Positions 50,932-61,194 are shown, counted from the stretch's first letter. The stretch is DNA of 64,000 nt from Arthrobacter sp. NtRootA1 (GCF_019976975.1 NZ_AP024630.1:62001-126000); one strand, 5' to 3'. Translations and numbers: made by a program. The notes: generated from the sequence alone by a model not told the origin.

Positions 50932-51984
50932 TTGACGAACAAAAGCATTGGCATCAAGGACGTAGCAGTTGCCGCTGGCGTGTCTGTCACCACTGTTTCC
51001 CACGTCCTGAATGACGTCGCTTACGCTCGCATCAGCCCGGAAACACGGGAAAAGGTCAAAGCTACGGCGGAACGTCTCGGCTATGGCCCAAACCGGCTGG
51101 CCCAGGCCCTGCGCACGCAACGGACCGGGATGCTGGGTCTGGTCAGTGAGGAAATCGCCACCACACCACACGCCGGGCGGATTATCCTGGGTGCGGATGA
51201 GGCCGCCAGGGCGCGCGGCTACAACCTGATGATCATTAACACCTCAGGTGCAGCAAGTGAGGAGTCCAGGCAGGCTGATGTCGAGGCTCTCCTGGAGCGG
51301 CGCGTGGATGGCATCCTGTACGCCACCATGTACCACCGCGAGGTCACTTTGCCGGAAAACCTGAGTTCAATTCCCGCGGTGCTTGTGGACTCCGAGAGCC
51401 TGGCCGGGAGCGTCGCTTCAGTAGTCCCCGATGAAGAGGGCGGGGCCAGGGTAGCCGTGCAAAGCCTCCTTGATGCCGGCCACCGGCGCATCGGTTTCCT
51501 GAACAACACCGACGACGTCCCGGCTACGCGGGACCGCTTGCGAGGCTTCCGGAACGCCTTGGATGAAGCAGGGCTCGACGGCGCTGCCGCACCGGTGGAG
51601 TCCGAACTCTCGGAGGTGCTGGGCGGCTATGTTGCCGCTTTGCGGATGTTGAAGCGAAAGGACCGGCCCACGGGCCTGTTCTGCTACAACGACCGCATGG
51701 CCATGGGGGCCTACCGTGCAGCGGCCGAGGTAGGAATCAGCATTCCCAATGAACTGTCCGTGGTGGGTTTCGACGATCAGGAACTCATCGCGGCCAATCT
51801 CTACCCTGGCCTGACAACAGTGGCGTTGCCCCACTATGAGATGGGTGCCTGGGCCACTGAACGCCTGATCGATGCCATTGAGGGCAAGGCAGACCTCACC
51901 GTCCTGGCAGCGAAACCGACGATTCTTCAGTGTCCCTTGGTGACCCGCGAATCCATTACGAATCCCCATCCAGGGCTGTCCTAG
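50932..51984 (+). CDS. LacI family transcriptional regulator
   Basis: 350 residues from a TTG at 50932. LacI HTH at residues 4-50 (GIKDVAVAAGVSVTTVSHVLND, in parts; YARISPETREKVKATAERLG), then a periplasmic-binding-like sensor domain with GRIILGADEAARARGYNLMI and GFDDQELIAANLYPGLTTV near the end. No sugar-utilisation gene is adjacent: it sits between hpt and ftsH, so its target is elsewhere or unknown. Confidence 0.92.
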   Translation: MTNKSIGIKDVAVAAGVSVTTVSHVLNDVAYARISPETREKVKATAERLGYGPNRLAQALRTQRTGMLGLVSEEIATTPHAGRIILGADEAARARGYNLMIINTSGAASEESRQADVEALLERRVDGILYATMYHREVTLPENLSSIPAVLVDSESLAGSVASVVPDEEGGARVAVQSLLDAGHRRIGFLNNTDDVPATRDRLRGFRNALDEAGLDGAAAPVESELSEVLGGYVAALRMLKRKDRPTGLFCYNDRMAMGAYRAAAEVGISIPNELSVVGFDDQELIAANLYPGLTTVALPHYEMGAWATERLIDAIEGKADLTVLAAKPTILQCPLVTRESITNPHPGLS

Positions 51985-52122
51985 CGCGGCGTAGGCGAGT
52001 ATCCTGTGTACGCCCAGAGGGAACTTTTGAGCATTCCAGTGCGTGAATAACTGGGAACGGTGTATAGCTAGAAACTGAAGCAGCACCATTCGCGCGCAGA
52101 AGTTGCGCCTCGCAGCACTACC

Positions 52123-52153
52123 AGGAGGGACGGGGCAAAACCCCGATCAGATG
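52123..52153 (+). promoter_or_regulatory. ftsH ribosome-binding site bridged by a hairpin
   Basis: AGGAGG (52123-52128) lies 22 bases before the ftsH ATG, too far for direct use. Between them CGGGG (52131-52135) and CCCCG (52141-52145) form a perfect 5-bp stem with loop CAAAA. Folding it leaves 7 unpaired spacer bases (GA and ATCAG), the ideal distance. No better site exists for this start. Confidence 0.55.
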
Positions 52154-54220
52154 AAAGCTAAGAGTTTCTTCAAGGGCCCGGGCATCTGGATTGTTGTCGT
52201 CGTCGGCTTGCTCCTGGTGGCATTCGCAACGCTGGCTCCGGGCGGTTCCACACGTATCGACACCAAGGACGGCCTCGAACTCCTCGCGCAAAGCGGCAAG
52301 GTGGAGCAGGCCAAGATATTCGACGCCGAGAACCGCGTTGACTTGGTGCTCAAAGACAACCTGAACATCGATGGCCAGGACAAGGGCAAGAACGTCCAGT
52401 TCTTCTACGTCACGGACCGTGGCCCGGACGTCGTCAAGGCCGTTACCAGCGCCAACCCGGACAAGGGCTTCACTGACCAGCCGATCGAGAACAACTGGTT
52501 CTCCGGACTGTTCTCCTTGCTCATCCCCGTGCTGCTGCTCGGTGTGCTGTTCTGGTTCCTGCTTTCCCGGATGCAGGGTGGCGGCTCCAAGGTGATGCAG
52601 TTCGGCAAGTCCAAGGCCAAGCTGGTCAACAAGGACATGCCGCAGGTGACCTTCTCTGACGTCGCCGGTGCTGACGAAGCCGTCGAAGAGCTCCAGGAAA
52701 TCAAGGAATTCCTCCAGGAACCCTCAAAGTTCCAGGCCGTTGGTGCCAAGATCCCCAAGGGTGTGCTGCTGTACGGCCCTCCAGGCACTGGTAAGACACT
52801 GCTGGCCCGCGCCGTTGCGGGTGAAGCAGGCGTTCCCTTCTTCTCCATCTCCGGCTCGGACTTCGTTGAAATGTTCGTGGGCGTTGGTGCTTCGCGCGTC
52901 CGTGACCTGTTCGAACAAGCCAAGGCGAGTTCCCCAGCCATCATCTTCGTGGACGAAATCGATGCCGTAGGCCGCCATCGTGGCGCAGGCATCGGTGGCG
53001 GTAACGACGAACGCGAGCAGACCCTGAACCAGCTCCTAGTGGAGATGGACGGCTTCGACGTCAAGACGAACGTCATCCTCATCGCAGCCACCAACCGTCC
53101 GGACGTGCTGGACCCGGCGCTGCTTCGCCCGGGCCGCTTCGACCGTCAGATCACCGTCGAGGCCCCGGATATGGTGGGCCGCGAGCAAATCCTGAACGTC
53201 CATGCAAAGGGCAAGCCGATGGCCCAGGGCATTGACCTTCGGGCTGTTGCCAAGAAGACCCCCGGGTACACCGGTGCTGACCTGGCCAACGTCCTCAACG
53301 AGGCAGCCTTGCTGACGGCACGTTCAAACGCCAACCTCATTGATGACCGCGCCCTGGACGAGGCAATCGACCGCGTCATGGCAGGCCCGCAGAAGCGCAG
53401 CCGCGTGATGAAGGAACTCGAGCGCAAGATCACCGCCTACCACGAAGGCGGGCACGCACTGGTTGCTGCCGCCCTGCGCAACTCCGCTCCGGTCACTAAG
53501 ATCACCATCCTTCCCCGTGGCCGTGCCCTTGGGTACACCATGGTGATTCCTGAGGACGACAAGTACTCGGTAACGCGCAACGAATTGCTGGACCAGATGG
53601 CCTACGCCATGGGTGGCCGCGTGGCCGAGGAAATCGTGTTCCATGACCCGTCCACCGGTGCGTCCAATGACATCGAGAAGGCCACCTCCACGGCCCGGAA
53701 GATGGTTACCCAGTACGGCATGAGCGAACGGGTTGGTGCCGTGAAGCTCGGCCAAGGCGGCGGCGAGCCGTTCCTCGGCCGCGATGCCGCGCAGGAGCGC
53801 AACTTCTCGGACCAGATCGCCTACGTTGTGGACGAGGAAGTGCGTCGCCTGATCGATCAGGCACACGACGAGGCTTACGCCATCCTCACCGAAAACCGCG
53901 ATGTCCTCGACCGGCTGGCACTGGAACTGCTTGAGCGCGAAACCCTCAACCAGGCCGAGATCGCCGAGATCTTCCACGACATCCGCAAGCGCGATTTCCG
54001 TGAGATCTGGCTGTCCAAGGAGTCCCGCCCTGTCCAGTCGATTCCGCCGGTCGAGTCGCGCGCAGAAAAGGCTGAGCGCGAGGCCCAGGAAGAAGCCAAG
54101 AAGGCCCGTCTGGACGAGCCACTGGATGCCGTAGCCCCGCATGCGCAGGGTGTCAGCAGCCAGGAGTCATTCCAGTCACCGGGAGCCGACGGCGGCAACG
54201 ACTCTCCGCTTCACGGCTAA
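52151..54220 (+). CDS. ftsH: ATP-dependent zinc metalloprotease FtsH
   Basis: 689 residues from ATG 52151 ([13 protein letters not shown]). Membrane helices at about 10-30 and 118-140 flank an extracytoplasmic domain. The AAA module has Walker A GPPGTGKT at residues 209-216, Walker [10 protein letters not shown] and [23 protein letters not shown]. The zinc protease motif HEGGH is at 431-435. It degrades unstable membrane and cytosolic proteins. The tail (650-689) is Glu/Lys/Ser-rich. It leads into the folate operon, a gene order conserved in actinobacteria. Confidence 0.96.
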   Translation: MKAKSFFKGPGIWIVVVVGLLLVAFATLAPGGSTRIDTKDGLELLAQSGKVEQAKIFDAENRVDLVLKDNLNIDGQDKGKNVQFFYVTDRGPDVVKAVTSANPDKGFTDQPIENNWFSGLFSLLIPVLLLGVLFWFLLSRMQGGGSKVMQFGKSKAKLVNKDMPQVTFSDVAGADEAVEELQEIKEFLQEPSKFQAVGAKIPKGVLLYGPPGTGKTLLARAVAGEAGVPFFSISGSDFVEMFVGVGASRVRDLFEQAKASSPAIIFVDEIDAVGRHRGAGIGGGNDEREQTLNQLLVEMDGFDVKTNVILIAATNRPDVLDPALLRPGRFDRQITVEAPDMVGREQILNVHAKGKPMAQGIDLRAVAKKTPGYTGADLANVLNEAALLTARSNANLIDDRALDEAIDRVMAGPQKRSRVMKELERKITAYHEGGHALVAAALRNSAPVTKITILPRGRALGYTMVIPEDDKYSVTRNELLDQMAYAMGGRVAEEIVFHDPSTGASNDIEKATSTARKMVTQYGMSERVGAVKLGQGGGEPFLGRDAAQERNFSDQIAYVVDEEVRRLIDQAHDEAYAILTENRDVLDRLALELLERETLNQAEIAEIFHDIRKRDFREIWLSKESRPVQSIPPVESRAEKAEREAQEEAKKARLDEPLDAVAPHAQGVSSQESFQSPGADGGNDSPLHG

Positions 54221-54230
54221 GCTTTCTGCT

Positions 54231-54863
54231 GTGACTCATTTCGACGACGACGACCTCGCCGCCGTCCACGGCTCAGCCGCGGACGCTAAGCGGGGCCACA
54301 AAGTAGACCGCCCGCGCATCGAAGCAGCAGTACGCGAAATCCTGCTTGCTATTGGTGAAGACCCTGACCGCGGAGGCCTGCAGGACACACCCAAGCGTGT
54401 TGCCAAGGCCTATGCGGAGGTCTTCGCGGGCCTGCACCAGCATCCGGCGGAGGTCCTCTCCACCACGTTTGACCTTGACCACGAAGAGCTTGTCCTCGTG
54501 AAGGACATTCCCTTCTACTCGACGTGCGAACACCACCTGGTGCCGTTCCACGGGGTGGCTCATGTTGGTTATATTCCGTCACATGACGGCAAGGTTACGG
54601 GCCTGAGCAAGCTGGCCCGTTTGGTGGATATCTATGCGCGCAGGCCACAGGTGCAGGAGCGGCTCACAACGCAGATTGTTGAGGCCCTGGTTAAGCACCT
54701 CAACCCGCGCGGGGCGATTGTCGTCGTCGAATGCGAACACATGTGCATGTCCATGCGCGGCATCCGCAAGCCCGGCGCCAAGACTGTCACCAGCGCGGTG
54801 CGCGGTCAGCTCCATGACCCGGCCACCCGCGCCGAGGCCATGAGCCTCATACTCGGAAGGTAA
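54231..54863 (+). CDS. folE: GTP cyclohydrolase I
   Basis: 210 residues from GTG 54231, 10 bp after ftsH. FolE motifs: [13 protein letters not shown], the zinc ligands in [20 protein letters not shown] (in parts) with Cys/His, and [13 protein letters not shown]. It makes dihydroneopterin triphosphate from GTP, the first folate step. The upstream Shine-Dalgarno is poor, so translation is probably coupled to ftsH. A longer frame starting inside ftsH is not supported. Confidence 0.95.
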   Translation: MTHFDDDDLAAVHGSAADAKRGHKVDRPRIEAAVREILLAIGEDPDRGGLQDTPKRVAKAYAEVFAGLHQHPAEVLSTTFDLDHEELVLVKDIPFYSTCEHHLVPFHGVAHVGYIPSHDGKVTGLSKLARLVDIYARRPQVQERLTTQIVEALVKHLNPRGAIVVVECEHMCMSMRGIRKPGAKTVTSAVRGQLHDPATRAEAMSLILGR

Positions 54864-54870
54864 GCAATAT

Positions 54871-55776
54871 ATGGATTCCCTCGCTGCAGCACCCGGAACC
54901 GGCCCGGCCACAAGCCCACTGCCGGTTCTCCGCAAGCCGCGGCCCGCTGCCAGATTCGAAGACCTGCCTACGGACCGCACGCTCGTCATGGGAATTCTCA
55001 ATGTCACCCCGGATTCCTTTAGCGACGGCGGCAACCACCGCACGCCTGACACCGCCATCGCGCTTGGCTTGCGTATGTTCTATGCCGGGGCGGACATCAT
55101 CGACGTCGGTGGCGAGTCCACGCGCTCCGGCGCTGAACCCGTTTCGCCTGAAGAAGAGCAGCGCCGGGTCCTTCCGGTGATCCAGGCGCTGGTCAAGGCC
55201 GGTGCGCTGGTGAGCATCGACACCATGCACACGTCCACTGCTGCTGCCGCCGTGGAGGCCGGTGCTGCGATCATCAACGATGTCTCCGGCCTGACCATCG
55301 AGCCGGACATGCCTGAGCTCGTGGCGCGCACCAAGGTTCCGTACATCCTCACGCATCGTCGTGGGGATGCCCGCACCATGGACGCCCTCGCGGAATACAA
55401 CAACGTGACGGAAGAGGTGGTGGCGGAGCTCAGCGGTATCCGCGACAAACTGTATGCAGCGGGCGTTGCTCCCGAGCAGATCATCGTTGACCCCGGGATT
55501 GGCTTCTCCAAGAACGAGGACCAGAACTGGGAAATCCTCAAGAACCTGGACAAGCTGTTCGCACTCGGCCACAAGGTTATGGTGGCTGCGTCACGCAAGC
55601 GGTTCCTAGGCTCGCTCCTCACTGTTGCCGGCAAGTCTGCCGCGCCGCTGGAGCGGGATGCCGCCACGGCAGCTATCACCGCCCTGAGCGCCGCGAAGGG
55701 CGCCTGGGCTGTCCGCGTCCACGACGTCGGTCCCAGCCTTGACGCCGTCAAGGTTGCCGCTCGAATCGCCCGCTGA
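54871..55776 (+). CDS. folP: dihydropteroate synthase
   Basis: 301 residues, TIM barrel. Motifs: MGILNVTPDSFSDGG near residue 32, DIIDVGGESTRSGA, and VDPGIGFSKNEDQNWEILKN (in parts). It joins p-aminobenzoate with dihydropterin pyrophosphate and is the sulfonamide target. An N-terminal extension of about 25 residues (Ala/Pro-rich) precedes the core. GGAAGG lies upstream of the ATG, 7 bp after folE. Confidence 0.95.
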   Translation: MDSLAAAPGTGPATSPLPVLRKPRPAARFEDLPTDRTLVMGILNVTPDSFSDGGNHRTPDTAIALGLRMFYAGADIIDVGGESTRSGAEPVSPEEEQRRVLPVIQALVKAGALVSIDTMHTSTAAAAVEAGAAIINDVSGLTIEPDMPELVARTKVPYILTHRRGDARTMDALAEYNNVTEEVVAELSGIRDKLYAAGVAPEQIIVDPGIGFSKNEDQNWEILKNLDKLFALGHKVMVAASRKRFLGSLLTVAGKSAAPLERDAATAAITALSAAKGAWAVRVHDVGPSLDAVKVAARIAR

Positions 55777-55788
55777 CCGGAGGACCTT

Positions 55789-56148
55789 GTGGACAGGATC
55801 ACGCTGACCGGTGTCACCGCCGTCGGCCATCACGGAGTGTTCGATTTCGAGCGCCGGGACGGTCAGCCGTTCGTCGTGGACGCCGTCCTTCATACTGACT
55901 TCAGCAAGGCCGCGGAGACGGATGACCTCCAGTACACCGCGCACTACGGCGAGGTGGCTGAGCTCATTACCTCGCACATTGAGGGCGAGCCGCTGAACCT
56001 GATTGAAGGTTTGGCCGTGCGGATCGCCGATGGCATCCTCGCCAATTACAACGTGGCCGCCGTCGATGTCACCGTCCACAAGCCGAAGGCGCCCATCGAG
56101 GTTCCGTTCGGCGATGTCACCGTGAGTGTCCACAGGGAGCGACCATGA
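55789..56148 (+). CDS. folB: dihydroneopterin aldolase
   Basis: 119 residues from GTG 55789 with GGAGG upstream. T-fold signature: DRITLTGVTAVGHHGVFDFER (in parts), QPFVVDAVLHTDF and VTVHKPKAPIEVPFGDVTVSV (in parts) with the conserved Lys. It cleaves 7,8-dihydroneopterin to the hydroxymethyl pterin and glycolaldehyde. Its stop overlaps folK (ATGA). Confidence 0.95.
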   Translation: MDRITLTGVTAVGHHGVFDFERRDGQPFVVDAVLHTDFSKAAETDDLQYTAHYGEVAELITSHIEGEPLNLIEGLAVRIADGILANYNVAAVDVTVHKPKAPIEVPFGDVTVSVHRERP

Positions 56149-56684
56149 ACTCCGGATACACCAAAGCGATCCTTGCCCTAGGCAGCAACCTTGGTGAGCG
56201 GAACGACACCCTATCCACAGCCGTCGCCGATCTCGTGGACCCACCGGACGTTAGGCTCCTTGGAGTGTCTCCGGTTGTCCAGACCAAGGCGGTCGGCGGC
56301 CCGGAAGGCCAACCCGATTTCCTGAACATGGTCATGGCAGTCGAGACAACGCTTAGTCCCCTTGAGCTGCTGCAGCACTGCCATGACGTCGAGCAGAAGC
56401 ACCACCGCACCCGTGAAGTGCGGTGGGGTCCGCGGACGCTGGACGTGGACATCATCGTTTTCGGTGATGTGGTCAGCGACGACCCCGTCCTGACCCTGCC
56501 TCATCCGAGGGCGGCCGAACGGGCCTTTGTCCTGTACCCGTGGTCCCTGTTGGAGCCGAACGCCCAACTGAACGGGCGGAGCGTTGCAGAGTTGGCCGCC
56601 GTGGCTGATGACATGCCCGACATCCGTCGCTTCGACGGCTACGGCGACATCGCCGGTGTTCCTGCGACGGGAGCGGTGGAGTAG
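56145..56684 (+). CDS. folK: 2-amino-4-hydroxy-6-hydroxymethyldihydropteridine pyrophosphokinase
   Basis: 179 residues. HPPK motifs: ILALGSNLGER at the N-terminus, the phosphate-binding EQKHHRTREVRWGPRTLDVDII (in parts) with RWGPRTLDVD diagnostic, and LPHPRAAERAFVLYP. It pyrophosphorylates hydroxymethyl dihydropterin with ATP. The start overlaps folB by four bases and the stop is followed two bases later by the DUF3180 gene. Confidence 0.95.
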   Translation: MNSGYTKAILALGSNLGERNDTLSTAVADLVDPPDVRLLGVSPVVQTKAVGGPEGQPDFLNMVMAVETTLSPLELLQHCHDVEQKHHRTREVRWGPRTLDVDIIVFGDVVSDDPVLTLPHPRAAERAFVLYPWSLLEPNAQLNGRSVAELAAVADDMPDIRRFDGYGDIAGVPATGAVE

Positions 56685-56686
56685 CA

Positions 56687-57208
56687 GTGAAGCCCATGCG
56701 CCCCGCGGTCCTGGTCCTCATTGCCATCATCGCTGCCGCCATCGGTTGGCTGGCCACCGCGGCAACGAACCGCTTCAGCATGCCCACTCCCGTGCTTCCG
56801 GTCTCCGCACTGGTAACCATGGGCGTCATCGCCGTGCTCACCCTGATTATGGGGATCCGGGTGCTGCGGTGGCGCAACGGCAAGAAGAAGAACCTGCTGA
56901 ACCCGATCCTGGCCGCCAGGACGCTGATTCTTGCCCAGGCATGCGCATATGCAGGGACGCTCCTTCTGGGCTGGCATGCTGGCATCTCGTTTGACCTTCT
57001 GCGGGTCGGAACCTTGCGCAGTGGTGAAGGCATCCTGTGGAACGCCGTCTTGATGGGCGGTGGTGGCGTGGTGATGGTGATCGTCGGCTTGGTGGTCGAG
57101 AGGTTCTGCCGGATCCCACCGGAGGACCTCGAAGGTGGCGCCCCTGGACCGGAAACCCGCCGCGGGGAAGCAAAAGGCGAAGGCGAGTATGCGTACCGAG
57201 GCGATTGA
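56687..57208 (+). CDS. DUF3180 membrane protein
   Basis: 173 residues from GTG 56687. Four membrane segments (about 5-25, 35-55, 80-100, 118-140) with RVLRWRNGKKKNLLNPILAARTL (in parts) between the second and third. DUF3180 genes directly follow folK in most actinobacteria (Rv3605c in M. tuberculosis); function is unknown. The last 20 bp overlap the next gene. Confidence 0.88.
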   Translation: MKPMRPAVLVLIAIIAAAIGWLATAATNRFSMPTPVLPVSALVTMGVIAVLTLIMGIRVLRWRNGKKKNLLNPILAARTLILAQACAYAGTLLLGWHAGISFDLLRVGTLRSGEGILWNAVLMGGGGVVMVIVGLVVERFCRIPPEDLEGGAPGPETRRGEAKGEGEYAYRGD

Positions 57209-57701
57209 CCCTCCCGGCGTCCAGTGGCTGAGGGTCTCCCCGAAGTACGTCACGGTCCGCTTGGTGGAGTGGGCCATCGGAAACCTGGTGATGGTGGCGA
57301 TCCTCAGCCTTCCCCTCGTGTTTGTGCAGCTGGGTTGGTGGCGTTGGCCTCCGCTGTGGCTCGCCATCGCGGTGCCTGCGGTGATGCTCGTTCTGGCGTT
57401 GTGGCGGCTCGTGCTGATTCCGCGTCAGGTCCGCGCAATCGGCTACGCGGAGCGCGATGACGATCTCCTCATCCGTCGTGGCATCTTTTTCCAGCGCACC
57501 ATGGTGGTCCCGTACGGACGCATGCAGTACGTGGATGTGTCTGTTGGTCCGGTGGAACGTGGACTGGGACTCTGTACTTTGAAGCTCCACACGGCGTCCG
57601 CCGGAACCAGCGCATACCTGCCCGGGCTTCCTGCCGGGGAAGGCGCACGGCTGCGTGAACAGCTCTCGGCACGTGGAGAAGCCAGGCTGGCCGGGCTGTG
57701 A
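57189..57701 (+). CDS. bacterial PH (bPH2/DUF304) domain membrane protein, YdbS-like
   Basis: 170 residues from ATG 57189. Two membrane segments (about 28-48, 55-75) followed by a bPH2 domain with RDDDLLIRRGIFFQRTMVVPYGRMQYVDVSVGPVERGLGLCTL (read in parts; key residues are the RRGIFF and GRMQYVDV motifs). It pairs with the larger double-PH-domain protein encoded next, as YdbS pairs with YdbT in Bacillus subtilis, where the pair has been linked to resistance to antimicrobial peptides or amylolysin-like bacteriocins. Confidence 0.88.
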   Translation: MRTEAIDPPGVQWLRVSPKYVTVRLVEWAIGNLVMVAILSLPLVFVQLGWWRWPPLWLAIAVPAVMLVLALWRLVLIPRQVRAIGYAERDDDLLIRRGIFFQRTMVVPYGRMQYVDVSVGPVERGLGLCTLKLHTASAGTSAYLPGLPAGEGARLREQLSARGEARLAGL

Positions 57702-59269
57702 GCCCGGACGGTAGCGCCACCGTAGGCCTCCCAGCTAAAGCCGACGACGGCGATTGGCGGCGCGTGCATCCAGCATCGCCGTTCGTGCGCGGCTGGGTGG
57801 CGCTTGCCGCCGTCGGATACTTTTTCGGTCGCGATGCCTTTGAACGCATGCTGCAGGGCCGTGACATCCTCGATCCCAACCTCAACGGACGGGTGCCCTG
57901 GCTGTTGGCCGGTGGAGGCATTCTGCTTCTCCTGACCGTGGGTGGATTCATCCTGAGTTGGTACTTCACGCGTTATCAGGTGGCCGAGGGCTATGTCCGG
58001 GTCAACACCGGCTTCGTGTTCAAGCAGCAGCGGCAGGCGCGGTTGGACCGTGTCCAGGCGATCGACATCGTGCAGCCCCTCTTGGCGAGGATCTTTGGCC
58101 TCGCTGAACTCAAGTTTGAAGTGGCCGACGCCGGCGAATCGGCCGTGCGGCTCGCTTACCTTCCGCTGGACCAAGCCAAACAGCTGCGCGCCACTATTCT
58201 TGCCCGTGCCGCTGGAGTGGTGAGTGGACCGGAGACTCCGGAAGCTGTCCCCGAAGCGCCGGAGTACGTTGTCTTGTCAGTGCCGCCTTCCCGCCTTATT
58301 GGCTCGCTCCTGCTGAGCGAGCAAACCGTCGGTATCCTGCTCGGAGCCGTGGCGTCCATCGCGATCTCTGTTTACACCGAAAACGGCGCCATCTTCCTGG
58401 CGCTTATCCCGGCGGTGCTGGGCATCGGTGCTGCTTATTGGAGCTCATTCAACAAGGGCTACAACTTCACCGCCGCGATTTCTCCTGATGGGATCCGGCT
58501 GCGCTACGGGCTCCTGGACACCCAGGCCCAGACTTTGCCCCCGGGCCGAATCCAGGCGCTGAAAGTCACTCAGCCGCCCATTTGGAGGATCTTCGGCTGG
58601 TACCGCATGCAGGTTAACGTGGCGGGCTACGGTGGTGCGGCAGGCAATGAGAACGCTGCCCGGACTACGTTGCTCCCGGTGGGCATGAAGCCGGACGTGA
58701 TGCGGATGCTGTCCCTCGTGCTGCCGGACCCGGGTGTTGAGGATCCGGAACGGGTTTTCACTTCCGGGCTGGAAGGGTTGGCTGGGCTTGGGGGTGTGGC
58801 TGGGCTTGGGGGTGGGACACCGGCGGGTTCTGGCTCAGCCGGTTCTACCTCCACGGATGGTTTCGTCACTACTCCGCGCCGCGCCCGGCTCCTGGCGCCG
58901 CTGGGTTGGCGGCGCAATGGTTTCCTGGCCACGCGAACGGCATTGTTGATTCGATCCGGCCGATGGTGGCGCACCTTGGTCCTGGTTCCCCATCAGCGCA
59001 CGCAGTCCATGGCCTTGCAGCAAGGTCCGCTCGCGCGGCGTTTCGGTGTGGCCGATCTTGTTTTCCACACTACGGCGGGACCTGTGGTGCCACGCCTCTA
59101 TCAGGCTGATGTGGAGCAGGCTGTGCAGCTTTTCGACCAGCAGGCAGCCCGTGCCCGCGAGGCCAGAAAGCGGCAGACCAGCGAGCAATGGCTTGCGGAG
59201 GTAAGCGGCCAGGCCCCACCCCAATCGCTACCGCAAGCACCAACACAGGAGGACCCCCAGCATGGTTAG
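57698..59269 (+). CDS. multi-PH-domain membrane protein, YdbT-like
   Basis: 523 residues from a GTG overlapping the previous stop (GTGA). Three bPH2/DUF304 units are separated by paired membrane helices: unit 1 near 100-165 (VNTGFVFKQQRQARLDRVQA, in parts), unit 2 near 265-330 (GLLDTQAQTLPPGRIQALKV) and unit 3 near 415-480 (RWWRTLVLVPHQRTQSMALQ). A Gly-rich linker with a short repeat (GLGGVAGLGGG) lies near residue 365. It is probably a membrane complex with the small PH protein upstream; role unknown. Confidence 0.87.
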   Translation: MSPDGSATVGLPAKADDGDWRRVHPASPFVRGWVALAAVGYFFGRDAFERMLQGRDILDPNLNGRVPWLLAGGGILLLLTVGGFILSWYFTRYQVAEGYVRVNTGFVFKQQRQARLDRVQAIDIVQPLLARIFGLAELKFEVADAGESAVRLAYLPLDQAKQLRATILARAAGVVSGPETPEAVPEAPEYVVLSVPPSRLIGSLLLSEQTVGILLGAVASIAISVYTENGAIFLALIPAVLGIGAAYWSSFNKGYNFTAAISPDGIRLRYGLLDTQAQTLPPGRIQALKVTQPPIWRIFGWYRMQVNVAGYGGAAGNENAARTTLLPVGMKPDVMRMLSLVLPDPGVEDPERVFTSGLEGLAGLGGVAGLGGGTPAGSGSAGSTSTDGFVTTPRRARLLAPLGWRRNGFLATRTALLIRSGRWWRTLVLVPHQRTQSMALQQGPLARRFGVADLVFHTTAGPVVPRLYQADVEQAVQLFDQQAARAREARKRQTSEQWLAEVSGQAPPQSLPQAPTQEDPQHG

Positions 59270-60170
59270 GCCAGGAAGACTCGGAGTCGGCATCATCGGC
59301 GCCGGCAAGGTGGGTGCCGTCCTGGGCGCCGCTTTGCGCGCGGCCGAGCACGCCGTCGTCGGGGTTTCTGCGGTATCCGAAGCGAGCCGCGAGCGGGCAG
59401 AGACACTGCTGCCGGGAGTCCCGATCCTTGGGATCCAGGAGATCGTGGAGCGCTCTGAACTGGTGCTGCTTGCCGTTCCTGACGATGCCCTCGGCGAGCT
59501 TGTTGCTGGACTCGCGAAGCTCGGTGCGTGGCAACCCGGCCAACTGGTGGCTCACACCTCCGGCCGTTTCGGAGTCGGGATCCTGCAGCCGATCCGCGCG
59601 GCCGGCGCAATTCCGCTGGCGATGCATCCCGCCATGACTTTCACAGGTATGAGCCTTGACCTGACCCGGCTCATGGATTGCACGTTTGGAATCACCGCCG
59701 ACGCTGCGATGTTGCCGATTGCCCAAGCACTGGTTGTGGAGATGGGTGCCGAGCCGGTAGCGATTGCCGAGGCAGACCGAACCCTGTACCACGCGGCCCT
59801 CGCGCACAGCTCCAACCACATGGTGACGCTTGTTGCGCAGGCGTCGCAGTTGCTGCGGGAAATCGGCGTCGAATCACCGGAGTCCATGCTGGGTCCATTG
59901 CTGCGGGCCACACTCGAGAACGCTCTTGCGAGCGGAGAATCTGCGTTGACCGGTCCCGTCGCGCGCGGCGACGTAGGCACCGTTGCTGCGCACGCCCAGG
60001 CGCTGAAAGAATACGACGGCGGAGCGGGCGGCGACGTGCTCGCGGCCTATCAGGCCATGGCCCGGGCGACGGCCCGGCGTGCCGGAAACCGCGGACTGCT
60101 GCGCCCTGAACAACTGACTGACATTGGCGAGGCCTTGGGAACAGAGCCCACCGCGCCGGAAGGAATCTGA
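59262..60170 (+). CDS. DUF2520 Rossmann-fold protein (ketopantoate reductase-like)
   Basis: 302 residues. The N-terminal NAD(P)-binding motif [17 protein letters not shown] is followed by a DUF2520 helical domain ([37 protein letters not shown]). The family is found next to panC in actinobacteria (Rv3603c) and has been suspected to supply ketopantoate reductase activity, but this is not settled. It overlaps the PH gene by 8 bp and is 5 bp before panC. Confidence 0.88.
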   Translation: MVRPGRLGVGIIGAGKVGAVLGAALRAAEHAVVGVSAVSEASRERAETLLPGVPILGIQEIVERSELVLLAVPDDALGELVAGLAKLGAWQPGQLVAHTSGRFGVGILQPIRAAGAIPLAMHPAMTFTGMSLDLTRLMDCTFGITADAAMLPIAQALVVEMGAEPVAIAEADRTLYHAALAHSSNHMVTLVAQASQLLREIGVESPESMLGPLLRATLENALASGESALTGPVARGDVGTVAAHAQALKEYDGGAGGDVLAAYQAMARATARRAGNRGLLRPEQLTDIGEALGTEPTAPEGI

Positions 60171-60175
60171 ACAGC

Positions 60176-61078
60176 ATGGCCATCAAACTCGTGACCACCG
60201 CGGCCGAACTGCGTACTGAAAGCGCACGGCTCCTGGCTTCCAAGCGGGGAAGTTCCCAAGGTTTGGTGCCGACCATGGGGGCCCTGCACTCAGGCCACGC
60301 CGCGTTGGCGAGGGCCGCCGTGGCAGAGAACGACGTCGTGGTGGCCACCATTTTCGTGAATCCCCTCCAGTTCGGCGACGCCGTGGACCTCGACCGCTAT
60401 CCCCGGACGCTTGAGGCCGATATGGCCATCCTTGATGCCGAAGGAGTGGACCTTGTTTTCGCGCCCTCCGTGGACGAGGTGTACCCCGGCGGGCAGCCGC
60501 TGGTCCGTGTCACGGCGGGTCCGCTCGGCGGGAAATGGGAGGGTGCCTCACGCCCCGGCCACTTCGACGGTGCCCTGACCGTGGTGGCCAAGTTGCTGCA
60601 CTATGGACTCCCGGGCGGCGCAGCTGCGGACGGTTCGACGCCGGCGTACCGTGCCTACTTTGGCCAGAAGGACGCCCAGCAACTTGCCCTTGTGAGGCGT
60701 ATGGTCGTGGATCTGAACTTCCCCGTGGAGATCGTGCCCGTACCGATCGTGCGCAGCGAGGACGGCCTGGCGCTTTCCAGCCGTAACCGCTTCCTCTCCG
60801 ACGACGAACGCGAGGCGGCGCTGGTGCTCTCACGGGCTCTGCGCCTTATCGAGTCCCGCGCGAACGCGCATGAACCGCTGGACCTGGATTCCGCCGTCGC
60901 ACTCGTTGAATCCCAGCCGCTGGTGGAACTGGACTATTTCGACGTCGTGGATCCCACCACGCTTGAGCCGCTGGCGGAGAACTGCAAAGAAACACCGTTC
61001 CGCGGCGAAGGGCTGGCAATCATTGCCGCCAAGGTAGGTCCCGTGCGGTTGATAGACAACGTTCCGCTTAATTCCTGA
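60176..61078 (+). CDS. panC: pantothenate synthetase
   Basis: 300 residues. Motifs: [16 protein letters not shown] with the nucleotide-binding [23 protein letters not shown] (in parts), [21 protein letters not shown] (in parts) and [15 protein letters not shown]. It condenses pantoate and beta-alanine with ATP to pantothenate. No panB or panD is adjacent; the DUF2520 gene upstream may supply the preceding reduction step. It ends the long ftsH-fol-panC run. Confidence 0.95.
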   Translation: MAIKLVTTAAELRTESARLLASKRGSSQGLVPTMGALHSGHAALARAAVAENDVVVATIFVNPLQFGDAVDLDRYPRTLEADMAILDAEGVDLVFAPSVDEVYPGGQPLVRVTAGPLGGKWEGASRPGHFDGALTVVAKLLHYGLPGGAAADGSTPAYRAYFGQKDAQQLALVRRMVVDLNFPVEIVPVPIVRSEDGLALSSRNRFLSDDEREAALVLSRALRLIESRANAHEPLDLDSAVALVESQPLVELDYFDVVDPTTLEPLAENCKETPFRGEGLAIIAAKVGPVRLIDNVPLNS

Positions 61079-61107
61079 GGTTGAATCCCTAACGTTTGGA
61101 TTTTCTA

Positions 61108-61136
61108 CTGACGGGAATCTCTTGGGCGTCTAGAAT
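61108..61136 (+). promoter_or_regulatory. promoter of the DHA2 transporter gene
   Basis: CTGACG (61108-61113) and TAGAAT (61131-61136) are 17 bp apart, close to the sigma-70-type consensus. They lie 58 bp upstream of the transporter ATG (61195), between it and the panC stop. Confidence 0.5.
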
Positions 61137-61194
61137 GTTCCTGTCTTCACCGGTACCGACCGCCGGAATCCAAACCCAAACCTGAGGAATCCTC

